Counted from the first letter of the stretch, positions 25,972-37,815 are shown. The stretch is 64,000 nucleotides of DNA from Diphasiastrum complanatum (GCA_029204225.1 CM055093.1:23725912-23789911); one strand, 5' to 3'. Notes: generated by a model not told the origin, from the letters alone. Translations and numbers: made by a program.

Positions 25972-26796
25972 CTAATGTGGATCAAGCATTGATCTTGAGA
26001 TAAGACCAAGATTAGACCTATCCTTTGAGAAGGCACTTTTGCAAAGTGGCTCTGTGAGAAGATCATCAATACATGAAGATGTGTTGACGTGTTCCAAGTT
26101 GATTTCACCTCCAATGAGCTCTTCCCTTACAGAATGATGTGCCACTTCTATATGCTTGCTTCTTGCATGAAAAATAGGACTGTTTGCAAGATCTTGTGCC
26201 GATATGTTGTCACATTTGATCAAGGGAAGATCATCCTCTTTGATGCACTTTAGCTCCATGATTAACCTCTTGATCCAAAGCACCTCTTTAGTTGTTGTAG
26301 TGAGTGCTTTGTACTCGGCCTCACAAGATGATAGAGATATGGTATCTTGCTTCTTTGAAAGCCAAGACACAAGATTGCCTCCAAGAAAGATATAATATGC
26401 ATTAATGGACTTTCGATCCATTTTATCACTTGCAAAATCGGAATCCGAATAGCCAACAATGGTTAGATCTTCATTCTTGTACAACAAACCATAATCTTGA
26501 GTAGAAGATACATATCTTAGAACTCTCTTGTCCATCTTCCAATGTTGGATCTTGGGATCTTGCATAAATTGACTCAATTTGTGGACACAATAGCTCAAAT
26601 CAAGTCTAGTGATAATAAGCCAAATTAAAGAGCTTATAAGACTCCTATAAAGTGTGATGTCCTCGAAGGATCTTTCATCACCTTTAATAGGATCTTTTAC
26701 ATGTTGCTCCATGGGAGTATCTATGCCTTTACAATTTTGCATATTGAATTTTCTCAACATAGAAAAGACATATCTAGATTGACAAATAAAAGCATA
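25972..26796 (-). pseudogene. C2 RT C-terminus and RNase H
   Basis: A minus-strand frame with MQNCKGIDTPMEQHVKDP, LSQFMQDPKIQHWKMD and RNase H motifs GYSDSDFASDKMD and LSSCEAEYKAL, close to C1 residue for residue. It is separated from the rest of RT by the foreign insertion at 26797-27217. Confidence 0.9.
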
Positions 26797-27217
26797 ATGA
26801 TTTTATTAAAGTTTGGCTATGTAATCAAGAACAACTGTGATTTCCATCACTAACATTCTGTTTGTTTTGGTAGGCATAGTCATGCTTAGGGAGAGAGTCG
26901 TATAGCTCGTTATGCTACGCACGAGCATTTTCCATTCACGTTTTGTTTCTCGTTTGTGTTCGTCTTTCCTTCCTTTAGAGCTAATTTTCGTTTCTCACAC
27001 ATGACACCTTCTTTCGTCCCTCTCTCCCAACATGGTATCAGAGCTATTTCCATAGCTTGATAAGCTTCTATAGGACAAGACTCTACTAGCCGATAGAGTG
27101 ATTGTTTTCTTGTTCTGTAGTTCCAGCATCAGATTTTCATACTTAAGTCACCGATAGTTTTTCCTATCACTTAGACTATTTCTATCGCATGGATTCCCAA
27201 GAGAAAGCCAGTCCCAC
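26797..27217 (+). mobile_element. Fragment of an unrelated copia element inserted in C2
   Basis: 421 bp absent from C1. On the plus strand it reads as the end of an LTR (...CTCTCTCCCAACA), directly followed by primer site TGGTATCAGAGC (27033-27044), a leader and a gag start MDSQEKASP at 27189. It replaces only about five bases (CTCTT in plus-strand orientation) of C2, and there is no target duplication. This looks like filler DNA from a double-strand-break repair or template-switch event, not a standard integration. Confidence 0.75.
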
Positions 27218-29189
27218 CATGAAAATCAATTTCCAGGCCTAAAATGTAATGGATCTCTCCTAGATCTTGCATTTTAAATTCTTTTTCTAATGCATCTTTG
27301 GTTTCTTGAACTAGCATCAAACAACTTCCGCTAAGAATAATGTCATCTATATAGATTAGAAGAATGACAATATTACTACCATCAAACTTTAAGTACATAG
27401 AAGGATCATAGTCACTAAGCACAAATACTAATGAAAGTAGAAAGTTGTTGAGCCTTGAATACCATGATCTAGGTGCTTGCTTCAAGCCATAAAGACTTCT
27501 AAATAGCAAACACACCTTAGATTTATCCTTGATAAATCCTTGAGGCTGTTCCATGTATATCTCCTCCTCAAGATAGCCATTCAAAAAAACGTTGGAGACA
27601 TCAAGTTGAAACAGTTTCCACTTAAAAAATAAGGCAAGAGAGATTATGATTCTTATTGTCACCATCTTTGCTACAAGAGCAAAGGTTTCTTCATAGTCAA
27701 GGCCATATATTTGTGCAAAGCCTTTAGCACATAATCTCGCCTTGTACTTGTTGATGGAGCCATCATGATTGTACTTGATCTTGAACACCCACTTGCATCC
27801 AATGACATGCATGTTAGGTGGTGGATCCACTAGCTCCCATGTGTAGTTGGTGACCAAGGCATCATATTCAATCTTCATGGCCTCATACCACTCCTTGGTA
27901 TTGAGGGCTTCTTGGACATATTTTGGCTCCTCGTGAGAAACAAAATAAGCATAAGTGGAATCAAGATCCACTTGTTTTCCTTTGTCATCATAAGTGAGCC
28001 TCTTAGGCTCGGATCTCTCCCTCATGGATCTTCTAGGAGTGAAAATCCGAGGACTTCCATATTCAAATCTCGACTCCTCCATATGTTGATTGCCTTCAAT
28101 AACAAAACTTGATAGATTTTGAGGTTGCTTGATCTCGGCCCCTCCATGATTGGACTTTTCTTCTTCATGAAAAACTACATCTCTACTATCAATTACTTTA
28201 GAAGTAGAGAGCATGTAGATTCGATAGGCTTTCTTGTTGGATGAATATCCAACCATTACTCCTTTGCTTGCACAAGGATCATCCTTCTTTCTCATTTCCA
28301 AGGGAATATGGACAAAGCATATGCATCCAAATACTCTAAGGTGATCAACCTTAGGTTTCTTCAAATAAAGTGCTTCATATGGTGACTTTCCTCCAAGTGC
28401 AACATGAGGGAGTCGATTGCAAAGATAGTTTGAACAATTGATGGCCTCACCCCAAAAGACGTTTGGCAAGGATGCCTCAATCCTAATGGTTTTGGCACAT
28501 TCACTCAGTGTTCTATTCTTTCTTTCGGCCACCCCATTTTGAGATGGTGTATATGCACAAGAAAACTCCCTTTTAATGCCTTCAAGCTCACAATAATCAT
28601 AAAATTTATTGGAAGTGTACTCACCACCTCCATCACTTCTAAGAATCTTGATTTTGTCTGAAGATTGCTTTTTAACTAGAGATTTGAACTTTAGGAAATA
28701 GTCAAACACCATAGACTTTGAAGCTAGAAGATATACCCAAGTAAATCTAGTGAAATCATCAATGAAAGTTACAAAGCAAGTAGCACCACCCTTGCTCTTT
28801 GAAGATGAGAAGTGCACATCCGAGTGTATGAGCTCCAATGGATGTGTAGTCTTGATAGATGACTTTGAAAAAGGCTTCTTATGAGACTTAGATATGGCAC
28901 AAGCCTCACATGGCTTGAAATTCTTGGAGATAAGATTAGGCAAGCCAATAGCTTTGGCTTTCTTGACCATGGACACCATAGAACTATAGTTAGGATGTCC
29001 CAACCTTCTATGCCAAAGCTCCTCCAAAGAAATATGAGAAGCAAAAGCACCATCACAAGAGTTAGCATACTCTTTGGGATCAAGCTTGTAGATTCCACCA
29101 TATCTAGACCCAAATGCAAGGATCTCATCATGCTTCTTGATTGTACATGTATCAACATTGAAATTCACATCTAGTCCACTATCAAACAA
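27218..29189 (-). pseudogene. C2 integrase and RT
   Basis: A long minus-strand frame from MFDSGLDVNF through the integrase HHCC (LWHRRLGHPNYSSM ... CEACAISKSHK), the DD35E core (IHSDVH, LRSDGGGEY, GVAERKN), the linker (RRSMRERSEPKRLTYDDKGK) and RT to DLGEIHYILGLEIDF, including LLIYIDDIILSG (YIDD instead of YVDD). It begins just after the 9-bp stop-bearing insertion. Confidence 0.9.
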
Positions 29190-30367
29190 TTAAAAAAATT
29201 GCCCAACACTAATAACATTTTTTGTAAACTTAGGAACAAAAAGTACTTTAGACAGAGAAAGAGCTTTTGATGAAGAAAGCTTTAAGAGAATGGTCCTTAT
29301 GCCTTCAATAGCACACTCATGATCATTTGCTGTGTAGATGGACTTCTTGGCTCCTTCATAAGGTGACATAGATGAAAAAGAATGCTTGGAGCTACACATA
29401 TGTGAGGAAGCTCCACTGTCAATATACCACGAACCATCCTTCTTGAAAGGTGATGAAGAAGACCTCGAAACCATAAGAGATCCCTCTCCATCACTTGCAT
29501 GAGCATCTTCCTTCTCTTCATTAGAAATGTTGGCTTGCTTGAATTGACTCTTCTTCTTGAAGCAATTGGTGGCATAATGCCCCTTCTTGCCAGAAAAGAA
29601 ACACTTGATGTTTTTCTTCTTCTTCTTGGATGTGGAAGCTTGAGAGGACTCATCCTCTTCTCCTTTCTCCTTGGAAATAATATTGTTCTTGCTTGAAGAG
29701 GATTGGTGTTGATTCTTACTTCTTGTCTTGTGCTTGTCTTTGGTAAAGAGAGCTTTACCATCAATGTTGAGAGACAATCTCTCCATTTTCAAGAGTTTAT
29801 ACTCTTGTCTTGATTCTTTAGAAATGAGCACACTTTGGAGTGCTTCCAAACTTGGTAGCTCCTCCTTAATGGCATAACTCTGAACAAGGTTGTCATATTC
29901 CTCCTTTAACCCATTAAGTATGACTTGAACAAGTTCATTTTGGTTGATGGAGTCTCCTATGCATGACAATTCTCTATGGAGGTCTTTAACTCTCATTACA
30001 TAAGCTGAAGCACATTCATCACTTCTCTGTACACTTTGAAAAATTTGGTTTCTTGGTGTTAGAAGTCTAGAAGTATTCTTTGCCTCATAGATGGACTTGA
30101 GAGTATCCCAAGCATCTTTGGCATTAGTACAGCACCAATTTCTCTTAAGATGTCATTTGAGACATTCATCTTAGTATAATGCAGAGCCATCCTAGCTCTC
30201 TTTTTGTACTTTGGAATTTCTTGAGAAATTTGTGGTTCTTCTTCAATGCCAAGTACAATATCCATCACATCTTGTAGTATTAAGACAGATTCCATTTGAA
30301 CGTTCTAAATTGAGTAATTGGAGGTTGACAGTCTTTCACTTGCTTCTAACAGAAAGACACCCATTGA
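29190..30367 (-). pseudogene. C2 gag and protease
   Basis: The Gag frame is split by a one-base deletion near 30130 (30295-30059 and 29996-29190). The zinc knuckle is altered (CFFSGKKGHYATNC, with Ser replacing the second Cys). The protease keeps YIDSGASSHM. A 9-bp in-frame insertion rich in T introduces a TAA at the end of this segment. The TAG replacing the conserved Trp is shared with C1. Confidence 0.85.
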
Positions 30368-31095
30368 AGTTATAAAGAATGATGGAAATAAAAAAAGATG
30401 GATGAAAAAATTGCTTATCTTCTCACTATAGGAACCAATCAAGGGCAAAAAACCAAATCCTATGTAAGAGAAAGCAAAAAACTGTGAGATAGATCTCACT
30501 AGCTTGACAATCTCTCTAAAACAAGATTTGAATCATAAAAAAAGTTGAAGTATGGTCTCTGAATTTCACACGTGTGAAATACTCCAAAAATGTCAATTTG
30601 ACTCAAATACAATCTATTTTTTTATGAAACAATTGGCCTAGAACCTATGAATTTTGTCTAAATCACATATAGATGAGATTGTTCAACTTCTGGATGATTT
30701 TTGTGATCATTCAAGCAATAAATGACATGTACACACGATTTGCCACAGGTCTAGGCGCCCTACCTACAACTCTTCAAAAGCTTATAACTTCTGATTGGCT
30801 TATCCAACTGTCATGATTCAAATTGCATCAGATTCTACATTTCTAGTTTTCTAGTGGGCTAATTTGCATGAAATTTGGATCTAAGGTGAGAGAGAACCAC
30901 CAAACTGAAAACGGGCGGATTTCACATGTGCCAGCACCTGAAATTCCATACAGTACCTGATCTGGACCATTCAAAGTGGTTTGAAGTTGTAAATCACCAG
31001 AAAACTACATACTAGCTAGAAAGTAGAATCTAGACAATTCCTAGCTTGAAATCTGATCAAACTTTTTGATTAGATTTGCTTGTGAATCTTAGGTA

Positions 31096-31108
31096 GGCTC
31101 TGATACCA
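31096..31108 (-). promoter_or_regulatory. C2 primer-binding site
   Basis: Minus-strand TGGTATCAGAGCC follows the LTR end (...GAATTCAACA) directly. It fits the initiator-tRNA-Met 3' end. Confidence 0.9.
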
Positions 31109-31722
31109 TGTTGAATTCACACGTGTGGGACACCCTACACATGTACTTTTGATCTCCTAAGCCCAATAATACCATAAAGATCAGACTAGCATTGGTTGAC
31201 AATAGGAAAGCTGATCATACAAGAAATATTATTGTGTTTCAAGCAAGATCTATCAACAAAACATGAAACTAAGCATAATAAACGCCTCAACTCAGCTAGA
31301 GAGAGAAAATAGAAAGTACAAAACTTGTGTAGAGAGAGAGGGCACAAAGAGCTTGTCTCCAAATTTGCAATTCACACAAATTTCATCATTTTCTCAATGA
31401 GAGTACATCACATAAATATAGATCCATGGACTCTCCTCCTACTTTGAGTTGAATTGGAGTTGTGAATCACCTCTCAAGCTATCTAGACTTATTCAAGCCA
31501 CCTTACTATGTCTAATTGTGCCACCTAGTCTTTTCATGCATTAAATGTGGCATGTAAAGTACAAATGGCAATTCGTATGGTAGCTCGAGTTTCTACTTCT
31601 ACCTACCTTGAATATTTTATTCTAAGATGGGTCTTTTACTAAGCCAAAAGAGCTTAATTCATCTTTGGCATTTTTAGGACCCCTACTCACAACATTAGAT
31701 ATATTTTTCCAATATTTTGACA
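31109..31722 (-). repeat. C2 5' LTR
   Basis: 614 bp, TGTCAAAATATTGG to GAATTCAACA on the minus strand. It carries CACACGTGTG at 31118-31127 near its end. The TATA region reads TATATTTATG where C1 has TATATATATG. It cuts into the copia fragment at 31723. Confidence 0.9.
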
Positions 31723-32313
31723 AGGCAGTTGCATGTGCAAACTATCTTTGTAATAGGCTTCCAATGAGATGTTGTATATGAAAAAGCCTAAGGTAGATCA
31801 TCTTAGGATTTTTGGCTGTGTATGCTTTGTGCATGTGCCTCTAGAAACTAGGAAGAAGGAAGATCCTAGTGTAGTAAAAGGAATTTTTTAAGGTTATGCA
31901 TCTACTAAAAAAGCATACAAGATTTATTTGCCCTCTACTAACAAACATTTGTTAATGGAGATGTGGTCTTCCATGAAGATCAGAAATTTATCTTGGATGA
32001 TGCACAGATCATAGAGACTCATGAAAAATCAATCATCAATCTTGATGCTATTCAAGAAGAGGTGAGGCCGAGGCTTGAGGAGGAGCAGATTCAAGCTACC
32101 AGAAGATCTACACAAGGAAGATTTGAGCCAAGGAGACTCACATATGATGAAGAAGGAAGACAAGTGGAAGGTGAAACTTCCTATCATGCACTTTTTATAT
32201 CAGATGAAGAGCCTAAGGATGTCCAAGAAGCTTTTCAATCCAAGGAGTGGGTTGAAGCAATGACCCAAGAATTTGAAGCCTTGATGTCAAATAACACATG
32301 GGAGCTTGAAGTT
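31723..32313 (+). pseudogene. Element D': copia integrase C-terminus and RT start, plus strand
   Basis: It reads AVACANYLCNRLPM, then after a small deletion MKKPKVDHLRIFGCVCFVHV, and an open frame from 31963 with RRSTQGRFEPRRLTYDEEGR and EFEALMSNNTWEL. It stops abruptly after TWEL, where gypsy sequence begins. The missing next residues (MHVIGCKW...) are the first ones of the minus-strand fragment D ending at 34988. This suggests the two were once one gene. Confidence 0.8.
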
Positions 32314-32602
32314 TTGGGGTTTTGTCTACATCAATTCCCTCGTTATTCGCGTTAGCGATTGACTCGAATTGTGAGACATAGCTATCTGCATCATCAGAAG
32401 AAGTCCCAAAATAATCGTATTTAATTTTAGAGATATAAGTGAAACGTGCAGCATGACCCTCAATACCAAAGCTAATTAGGAGTTCAAGTAACTGGGCATT
32501 GATTTCATCTAGATTTCTTCAACTAGTACTCTCACTTTGTCTTTGTAAAAATTCCTCTCTAGGCTTACAATATCATTCTAATCTGGATTCTTTATCTGAC
32601 AT
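32314..32602 (-). pseudogene. Ty3/gypsy gag N-terminal fragment
   Basis: Minus-strand ATG at 32602-32600 (MSDKESRLE), two in-frame stops, then LDEINAQLLELLISFGIEGH and YFGTSSDDADSYVSQFESI. The position just downstream of a gypsy-type primer site identifies it. It is truncated at 32314, where it meets the D' fragment. Confidence 0.55.
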
Positions 32603-32658
32603 ACACTAGAGATGGTGATGGATTTGTCAGATTTCTTATAACTTTTCTAAACTATTCC

Positions 32659-32677
32659 CAACAACGGTGCCAAAAAT
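32659..32677 (-). promoter_or_regulatory. Gypsy-type primer-binding site
   Basis: The minus-strand sequence TTTTTGGCACCGTTGTTGGG resembles the TTGGCGCCGTTGCCGGGG site common next to plant gypsy LTRs, with a few substitutions. It adjoins the LTR end (...TATACCA). Confidence 0.7.
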
Positions 32678-33441
32678 TGGTATATGTTGTACTATACCAA
32701 CAAGGTTAATATAAATTTTATAGTAAATAATGTCGTTCGCACAGAGGACAACGTTAGAAAGTTATGTTTTTGGTACAATTCATGGCAACTGGTTTCAGTG
32801 TTATTTTGGTTACTTATGTTTGGAATGGGTAATATTAATAAATTCAGAACAACAATCTGGCCTCTATCGAATTGAAGAAAGCTTTCATGAAATGCGTTAG
32901 AGATTGTTAGCAGACTCAAGATCACTCACACTCAATAGTGCAGAGAACAAAGATAAGAGAAAATAACTCATAGAACTCTATTCACTTCTTCAATCTCTTA
33001 CATAAGCATAAACTCTTCTCTCTCGATGATCGAGACTGAAGTGTGAGATCTATATATGTCCTACGGGGCGAACAAATACACCTCTAAAACAACAGGTGCG
33101 TCGCTTCCGCGAAAGGGTCTAGTTAGCAATTAGACTGAAAATACTTTCAACTATACCATATGAGGTATACTTAACTATGAGTTAAAGTTACTCTAGTTTA
33201 ACATGTCTTTTTGTATCTAGTCGTTTCGTATGGACGACCTAGTAAAAGTTATCCAAGACAATGTCTTTTCCTTCTAAAGGTCTTGCCCTTAATTACAAAG
33301 CAAGTACTTAGGAGATATATTCTCGAAAAATGACTTAGGCCTCTTCATAATTTATACTTAACCAGCTCATATCTTCATTTTTGAGTATATCATGCCATAT
33401 TTATGTTGATATTCAATATTTAGCATTTTCGTGGCATCACA
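32678..33441 (-). repeat. Ty3/gypsy LTR
   Basis: On the minus strand it starts TGTGATGCCACG and ends TATACCA, next to the primer site, for a length of about 764 bp. It sits inside the 3' LTR of copia fragment D, of which 33442-33544 remains. The other end of the gypsy element is missing. Confidence 0.65.
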
Positions 33442-33544
33442 TTAATTCACACTCCTTATATGTACAACATGAAATCTAGTGGAAATCGTCATGGACACGA
33501 CCCCAAACTTGAGATAAGAAGATAAAATTTTAATAATCTTCACA
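33442..33544 (-). repeat. Start of the 3' LTR of copia fragment D
   Basis: Follows the polypurine tract TTTTGAGGAG and begins TGTGAAGATTATT on the minus strand. It is interrupted after 103 bp by the gypsy LTR. Confidence 0.65.
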
Positions 33545-33555
33545 CTCCTCAAAAT

Positions 33556-34988
33556 TTATGTTCCTATCAACATAGATTTCAAGATTAGGCCAAGGTTTGA
33601 CCTCATCTTCATAAAGACATTCTTGAGTAGAGGCTTGGTGAGAAGATCTGCAACACAATCTGAAGATGAAACATGCTCCAATGAGATCTCTCTTCCAATG
33701 ACTTTTTCTCTTACAAAATGATGAGCCACTTCAATATGCTTGCTCCTTGCATGAAGGACGGGATTATTTGCAAGAGCCTGAGCATAAATGTTATCATTCT
33801 TGATAATTGGTAAATCTTCATCTGCATAACACTTAAGCTCCAAAAGTAGCCTTTTGATCCATAAAACCTCCTTTGTTGTGGTTGTAAGAGATTTGTATTT
33901 AGCTTCACATGATGATAAGGAAATAGTTGCTTGCTTTTTTGATAGCCAAGAAACCAAATTTCCTCAAGAAATATAATGTAAGCACTTGTGGATTTCCTAT
34001 CCAACCTGTCTCCTGCAAAATCTGAATCTGAAAAAGCAATCAAAGTCAGATCTTCTCCTTCATAGTATAGTCTATAATCCAAGGTAGAAGATATATACCT
34101 CAAAACTCTTTTAGCCAACTTCCATTGATATAACTTTGGATCCTGCATGTGTTGACTTAGCTTATGAACACAAAAACTTAGATCAGGCCTAGTCATTGTT
34201 AACCAAATAAGTGAGCCGATAAGACTCCTATAAAGAGTGATGTCCTCAAAGGATTTTTCATCATCTTTAATAGGAACTTTTACAGTGTGCTCCATAGGTG
34301 TATCTATGCCTTTACAGTTCTCCATATGAAATTTCCTGAGCATGGAAATTGCATATCTACTTTGGCTTATAAATGCATGACCTTTCCAAAAATCTATTTC
34401 AAGGCCTAGAATATAGTGAAGAACTCCTAAGTCCTGCATCTTAAACTCAGTACCAAGTGCATGCTTAGTTTCTTCAACTAACTTCTAACTATTTTCACAA
34501 AGAATGATATCATCTACATAGATGAGAAGAATAATTACAAAATTATCTACAAACTTATAATACAGAGAAGAGTCATATTCACTTAGACAAAAACCGAGTA
34601 ATATGAGATAGGAATTGAGTCTTGCATACCAAGACCTTGGTGCCTGTTTCAGTCCATACAGACTTTTGAACAAAAGGCAAACTTTCGATTCATCACCTTC
34701 CTTTACAAAACCTGGAGGCTACTCCATATAAATCTCCTCCTCAAGGTAACCATTGAGAAATGCATTAGAAACATTAAACTGGAACATACTCCTTTTGTGA
34801 AAACATGCAAGAGAGATGAGTATTCGAATTGTTACCATCTTTGCAACTGGTGCAAAGGTATCTTCATAATCAAGACCTTTAATCTGTGAGTAGCCTTTGG
34901 CACAAAGTCTTGCTTTATACTTATTGATAGATCCATCATGATTATACTTAATTCTGAATACCCACTTACATCCGATCACATGCATGTT
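33556..34988 (-). pseudogene. Element D: copia RT and RNase H
   Basis: The minus-strand frames 34985-34719, 34673-34485, 34439-33711 and 33957-33556 join into RT-RNase H. RT starts MHVIGCKWVFRIKYNHDGS, has VSNAFLNGYLEEEIYME, a stop in place of the Gln of the usual MEQPPGF, SLYGLKQAPRSWYA and YVDDIILCE. RNase H has AFSDSDFAGDRLDRKS, and after a frameshift LSSCEAKYKSL and HARSKHIEVAHHF. It begins exactly at Met-His of the RT start, fused to the stub of element E's LTR. Confidence 0.85.
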
Positions 34989-35024
34989 GTTAAATAAAAT
35001 TTTAATTTTACAATATTTTTCACA
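34989..35024 (-). repeat. 36-bp stub of element E 3' LTR
   Basis: Minus-strand TGTGAAAAATATTGTAAAATT... follows the polypurine tract AAGGAGGAC. It matches the start of the isolated LTR F (41072). It is cut after about 36 bp where D's RT begins. Confidence 0.7.
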
Positions 35025-35049
35025 GTCCTCCTTAAAATGAAAATAATAT

Positions 35050-35766
35050 TTACAATACTAAGGATTTGGAGATCAAGCCAAGGTTTGATCTACGTTTTTC
35101 AAAGTCCTTCTTAGCTAGAGGCTTGGTGAGCAAATCTGCATAACAATTTGAAGTTGATACATGCTCAAGGAGAGTCTCACCATCCATAACTTTTTCTCTT
35201 ACATAGTGGTGTGCTACCTCTATGTGTTTACTTCTTGCATGGAAGGTTGGATTACTTGCAAGATATTGGGCCGAGATGCTATCACATTTGATGCAAGGTA
35301 TTTCCTCCTCTTGAATGATCCCGAGCTCCACTAGTAGTCTTTTGATCCAAATGACTTCCTTTGTTGTGATAGTCAAAGCCTTGTACTCAGCTTCACATGA
35401 AGATAAAGAGATAGTGTCTTGCTTCTTAGATTGCCAAGAGACAAGATTACCTCCCAAAAATATTGTGTAAGCACTTGTGGACTTTCTATCCACCTTATCA
35501 CCTGCAAAATCCGAATCTGAAAAGGCAATAAGACTTAGATCATGTCTTTTAAAACAAAATCCATAGTCTTGAGTGGATGCAATATATCTTAAGATCCTCT
35601 TTCCCTTTTTCCAATCATGGATCTTTGGATTTTGCATGCTTTGACTAAGCTTGTGCACACTAAAACCAAGATTGGCCCTAGTGATAGTGAGCCATATTAA
35701 AGAGCCTATTTGACTTCTAAAAAGTGTGATGTCCTCAAAGGATGCTTCATCACAAGTTTTAGTGTC
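35050..35766 (-). pseudogene. Element E RNase H
   Basis: The minus-strand frame 35658-35050 has AFSDSDFAGDKVDRKSTSAY, SLSSCEAEYKAL, CDSISAQYLASNPTF and HARSKHIEVAHHYVRE. The preceding stretch up to 35766 carries the SFEDITLFRSQIGSLIWLTI part, with a stop between. Confidence 0.85.
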
Positions 35767-36653
35767 TTAAACATTAGACTCCATAGGAGTATCTATGCTT
35801 TTACAATCTTGCATTTTAAACTTCTTAAGCATAGATCTTACATAACTTTCTTGAAAAATGAAAGCTAAGTCTTTAGAGATCTTAATCTCTAATCCAAGTA
35901 CATGATGTAAAAATCCAAGATCTTGCATTTTGAGTTCCTTTCCTAAGGAGATCTTGGTATCAACAAGTAAATCCATGTTGCTTCCACATAATAGAATGTC
36001 ATCTACATAAATAAGCAACATGATTATATCATTACCAACATATTTAAGATATAATGATGGATCATATGAACTAATCTTGAAACCAATAGAAAGAAGATAA
36101 GTGTTCAACCTCTCATACCAAGCCCTTGGAGCTTGTTTCAAGCCATAAAGACTTTTCAAAAGTAAGCATACTTTTGATCCTTTGCCATTCACAACAAAAC
36201 CTGGAGGTTGATGCATATATATTTCTTCTTCTAAGTAACCATTCAAGAAAGCATTGGAAACATCAAGTTGAAGCATTTTCCAATCATAAAAGCAACAAAT
36301 AGTGATGAGAATTCTAATGGTTACCATCTTTGCCACGGGAGCAAAGGTTTCTTCATAATCTATGCCTTTGATTTGGGCATAGCTTTAGCACAAAGCCTTG
36401 CTTTGAACCTATTGATTGATCCATCATTGTTGAGCTTGATTCTATAGATCCACTTGCATCCAATGACATGCTTGTCATTAGGTGGATCTACAAGTTGCCA
36501 AGTCTCATTTTGCATCAAAGCTTCATACTCAGCCTCCATAGCTTTGATCCAATCCTTTGAATGAAGAGATTCCTCCACACTTGATGGTTCTTCAATGGAA
36601 GTGTGAAAAGTATGTAGAGAACCTGAATCCTCCACTTGTTTGCCTTTTTCCAA
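35767..36653 (-). pseudogene. Element E reverse transcriptase
   Basis: Frames 36653-36360 (linker, ALMQNETWQLVDPPNDKHVI, KARLCAKAMPK with a frameshift) and 36336-35767 (MAKMVTIRILI, VSNAFLNGYLEEEIYM, SLYGLKQAPRAWYE, LLIYVDDILLCGSN). The YVDD active site is intact, but the frame is broken near 36385. Confidence 0.85.
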
Positions 36654-37815
36654 GTAGGTGAGTCTTCTAGGCTCGGATCTCTCTCAGATTGATCTTCTTG
36701 GAGTCATTGGTAGACTCGGCTTCTCTTGTGATCTTGGCCCCAACAAGTCTTCATCTTGATCAATACTTGATGAAGAGACTCCTCCTTGATGAATAAGCTC
36801 TTGAGATTCCTGCACATTGTCCTTCATGTACATTCGATCTTAATGGAAGATCACATCTCTACTTATCATAGTTTTATTAGTAGATGGAACAAAAATCCTA
36901 TAGGCTTTACTTGAATAGCCTATCATAATGCCTTTAAGAGCATTAGCATCTTTTTTTTTCTTGTTTCAAGAGGTACATGTACAAAGCATACACATCCAAA
37001 TGTTCTAAGGTGATTGACCTCGGGTTTCCTTCCATACAACTTTTCTTAAGGTGAAATATCTTCTATAGCATGATTTGGCAAAAAATTGCAAAGGTAGTTA
37101 GCACATCCTATTGTTTCTCCCCAAAAATCTTTAGAAAGAGAGGCTTCTAGTCTAAGTGCCTTTGCACATTCACATAGAGTTCTATTTTTTCTTTCGGCTA
37201 CTCCATTAGATTGAGGAGAGTAGGAGCAAGTGAAATCTCTTCTAATGCCAAAATCATGACAAAAGTTTATGAACTTTGTGGAGATGTATTCACTCCATTA
37301 TCACTTCTCAAAGCTTTAATTTTACAAGATAGTTGATTCTCAACAAAAGCTTTGAACTTCACAAAAGTTTCATATGCTAATGCTTTAGAAGATAAAAGGG
37401 AAACCCAACAAAAACGTGAGTAATCATCAATAAATGTTATAAAACATGTAGCTCCACCCTTGCTCTTGGTGGATGAGAAATGGATGTCACTATGGATGAG
37501 TTCCAAAGGTGCTTTGGACTTGATGGTTGATCTTTGATGTGGCCTTGCATGTGATTTGGCCAATGCACATGCATCACAAGGACTTGGCTCCTTGATCATG
37601 GATTTAGGCAAACCATGATCTAGCTCCAACTTGCACATAGATTGCATGGCCTTGGAGTTGGGATGGCCCAACCTCCTATGCCATAGATCTTCACTTGAGA
37701 GCTTTCCTTGTAGCACAATATCCAAGCAAAGATTAGCATTTTCATTTCCATCAAGCTTGAATAACCTTCCAAAACGAGAACATGATGCTATTATATCATC
37801 ATCTTTTGTGATCAA
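36654..37815 (-). pseudogene. Element E integrase
   Basis: Minus-strand 37815-37267 contains the HHCC part (LWHRRLGHPNSKAM ... CDACALAKSHAR) and the core up to ALRSDNGVNT, where a one-base deletion removes the usual GGEY frame. The rest (NGVAERKNRTLCECAKALR, FWGETIGCANYLC, FGCVCFVHVPLETRKK) continues in other frames to about 36660, with further breaks. Confidence 0.8.

Larger units (their letters stand above)
25671..31722 (-). mobile_element. Element C2: inverted partner of C1
   Basis: Read on the minus strand: 5' LTR (31722-31109), primer site TGGTATCAGAGCC (31108-31096), leader, gag-pol, and a 3' LTR truncated to its first 283 bp (25953-25671). It is closely related to C1 throughout. Lesions are the same TAG at the gag Trp, a one-base deletion near 30130, a 9-bp insertion carrying TAA near 29190, and a 421-bp foreign insertion at 26797-27217. 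Confidence 0.9.

Noticed and set aside
27033-27044. Primer site at 27033 as the start of a new full element
   Set aside because: Only 421 bp are foreign; C2's RT and integrase resume right after, so it is a captured fragment.
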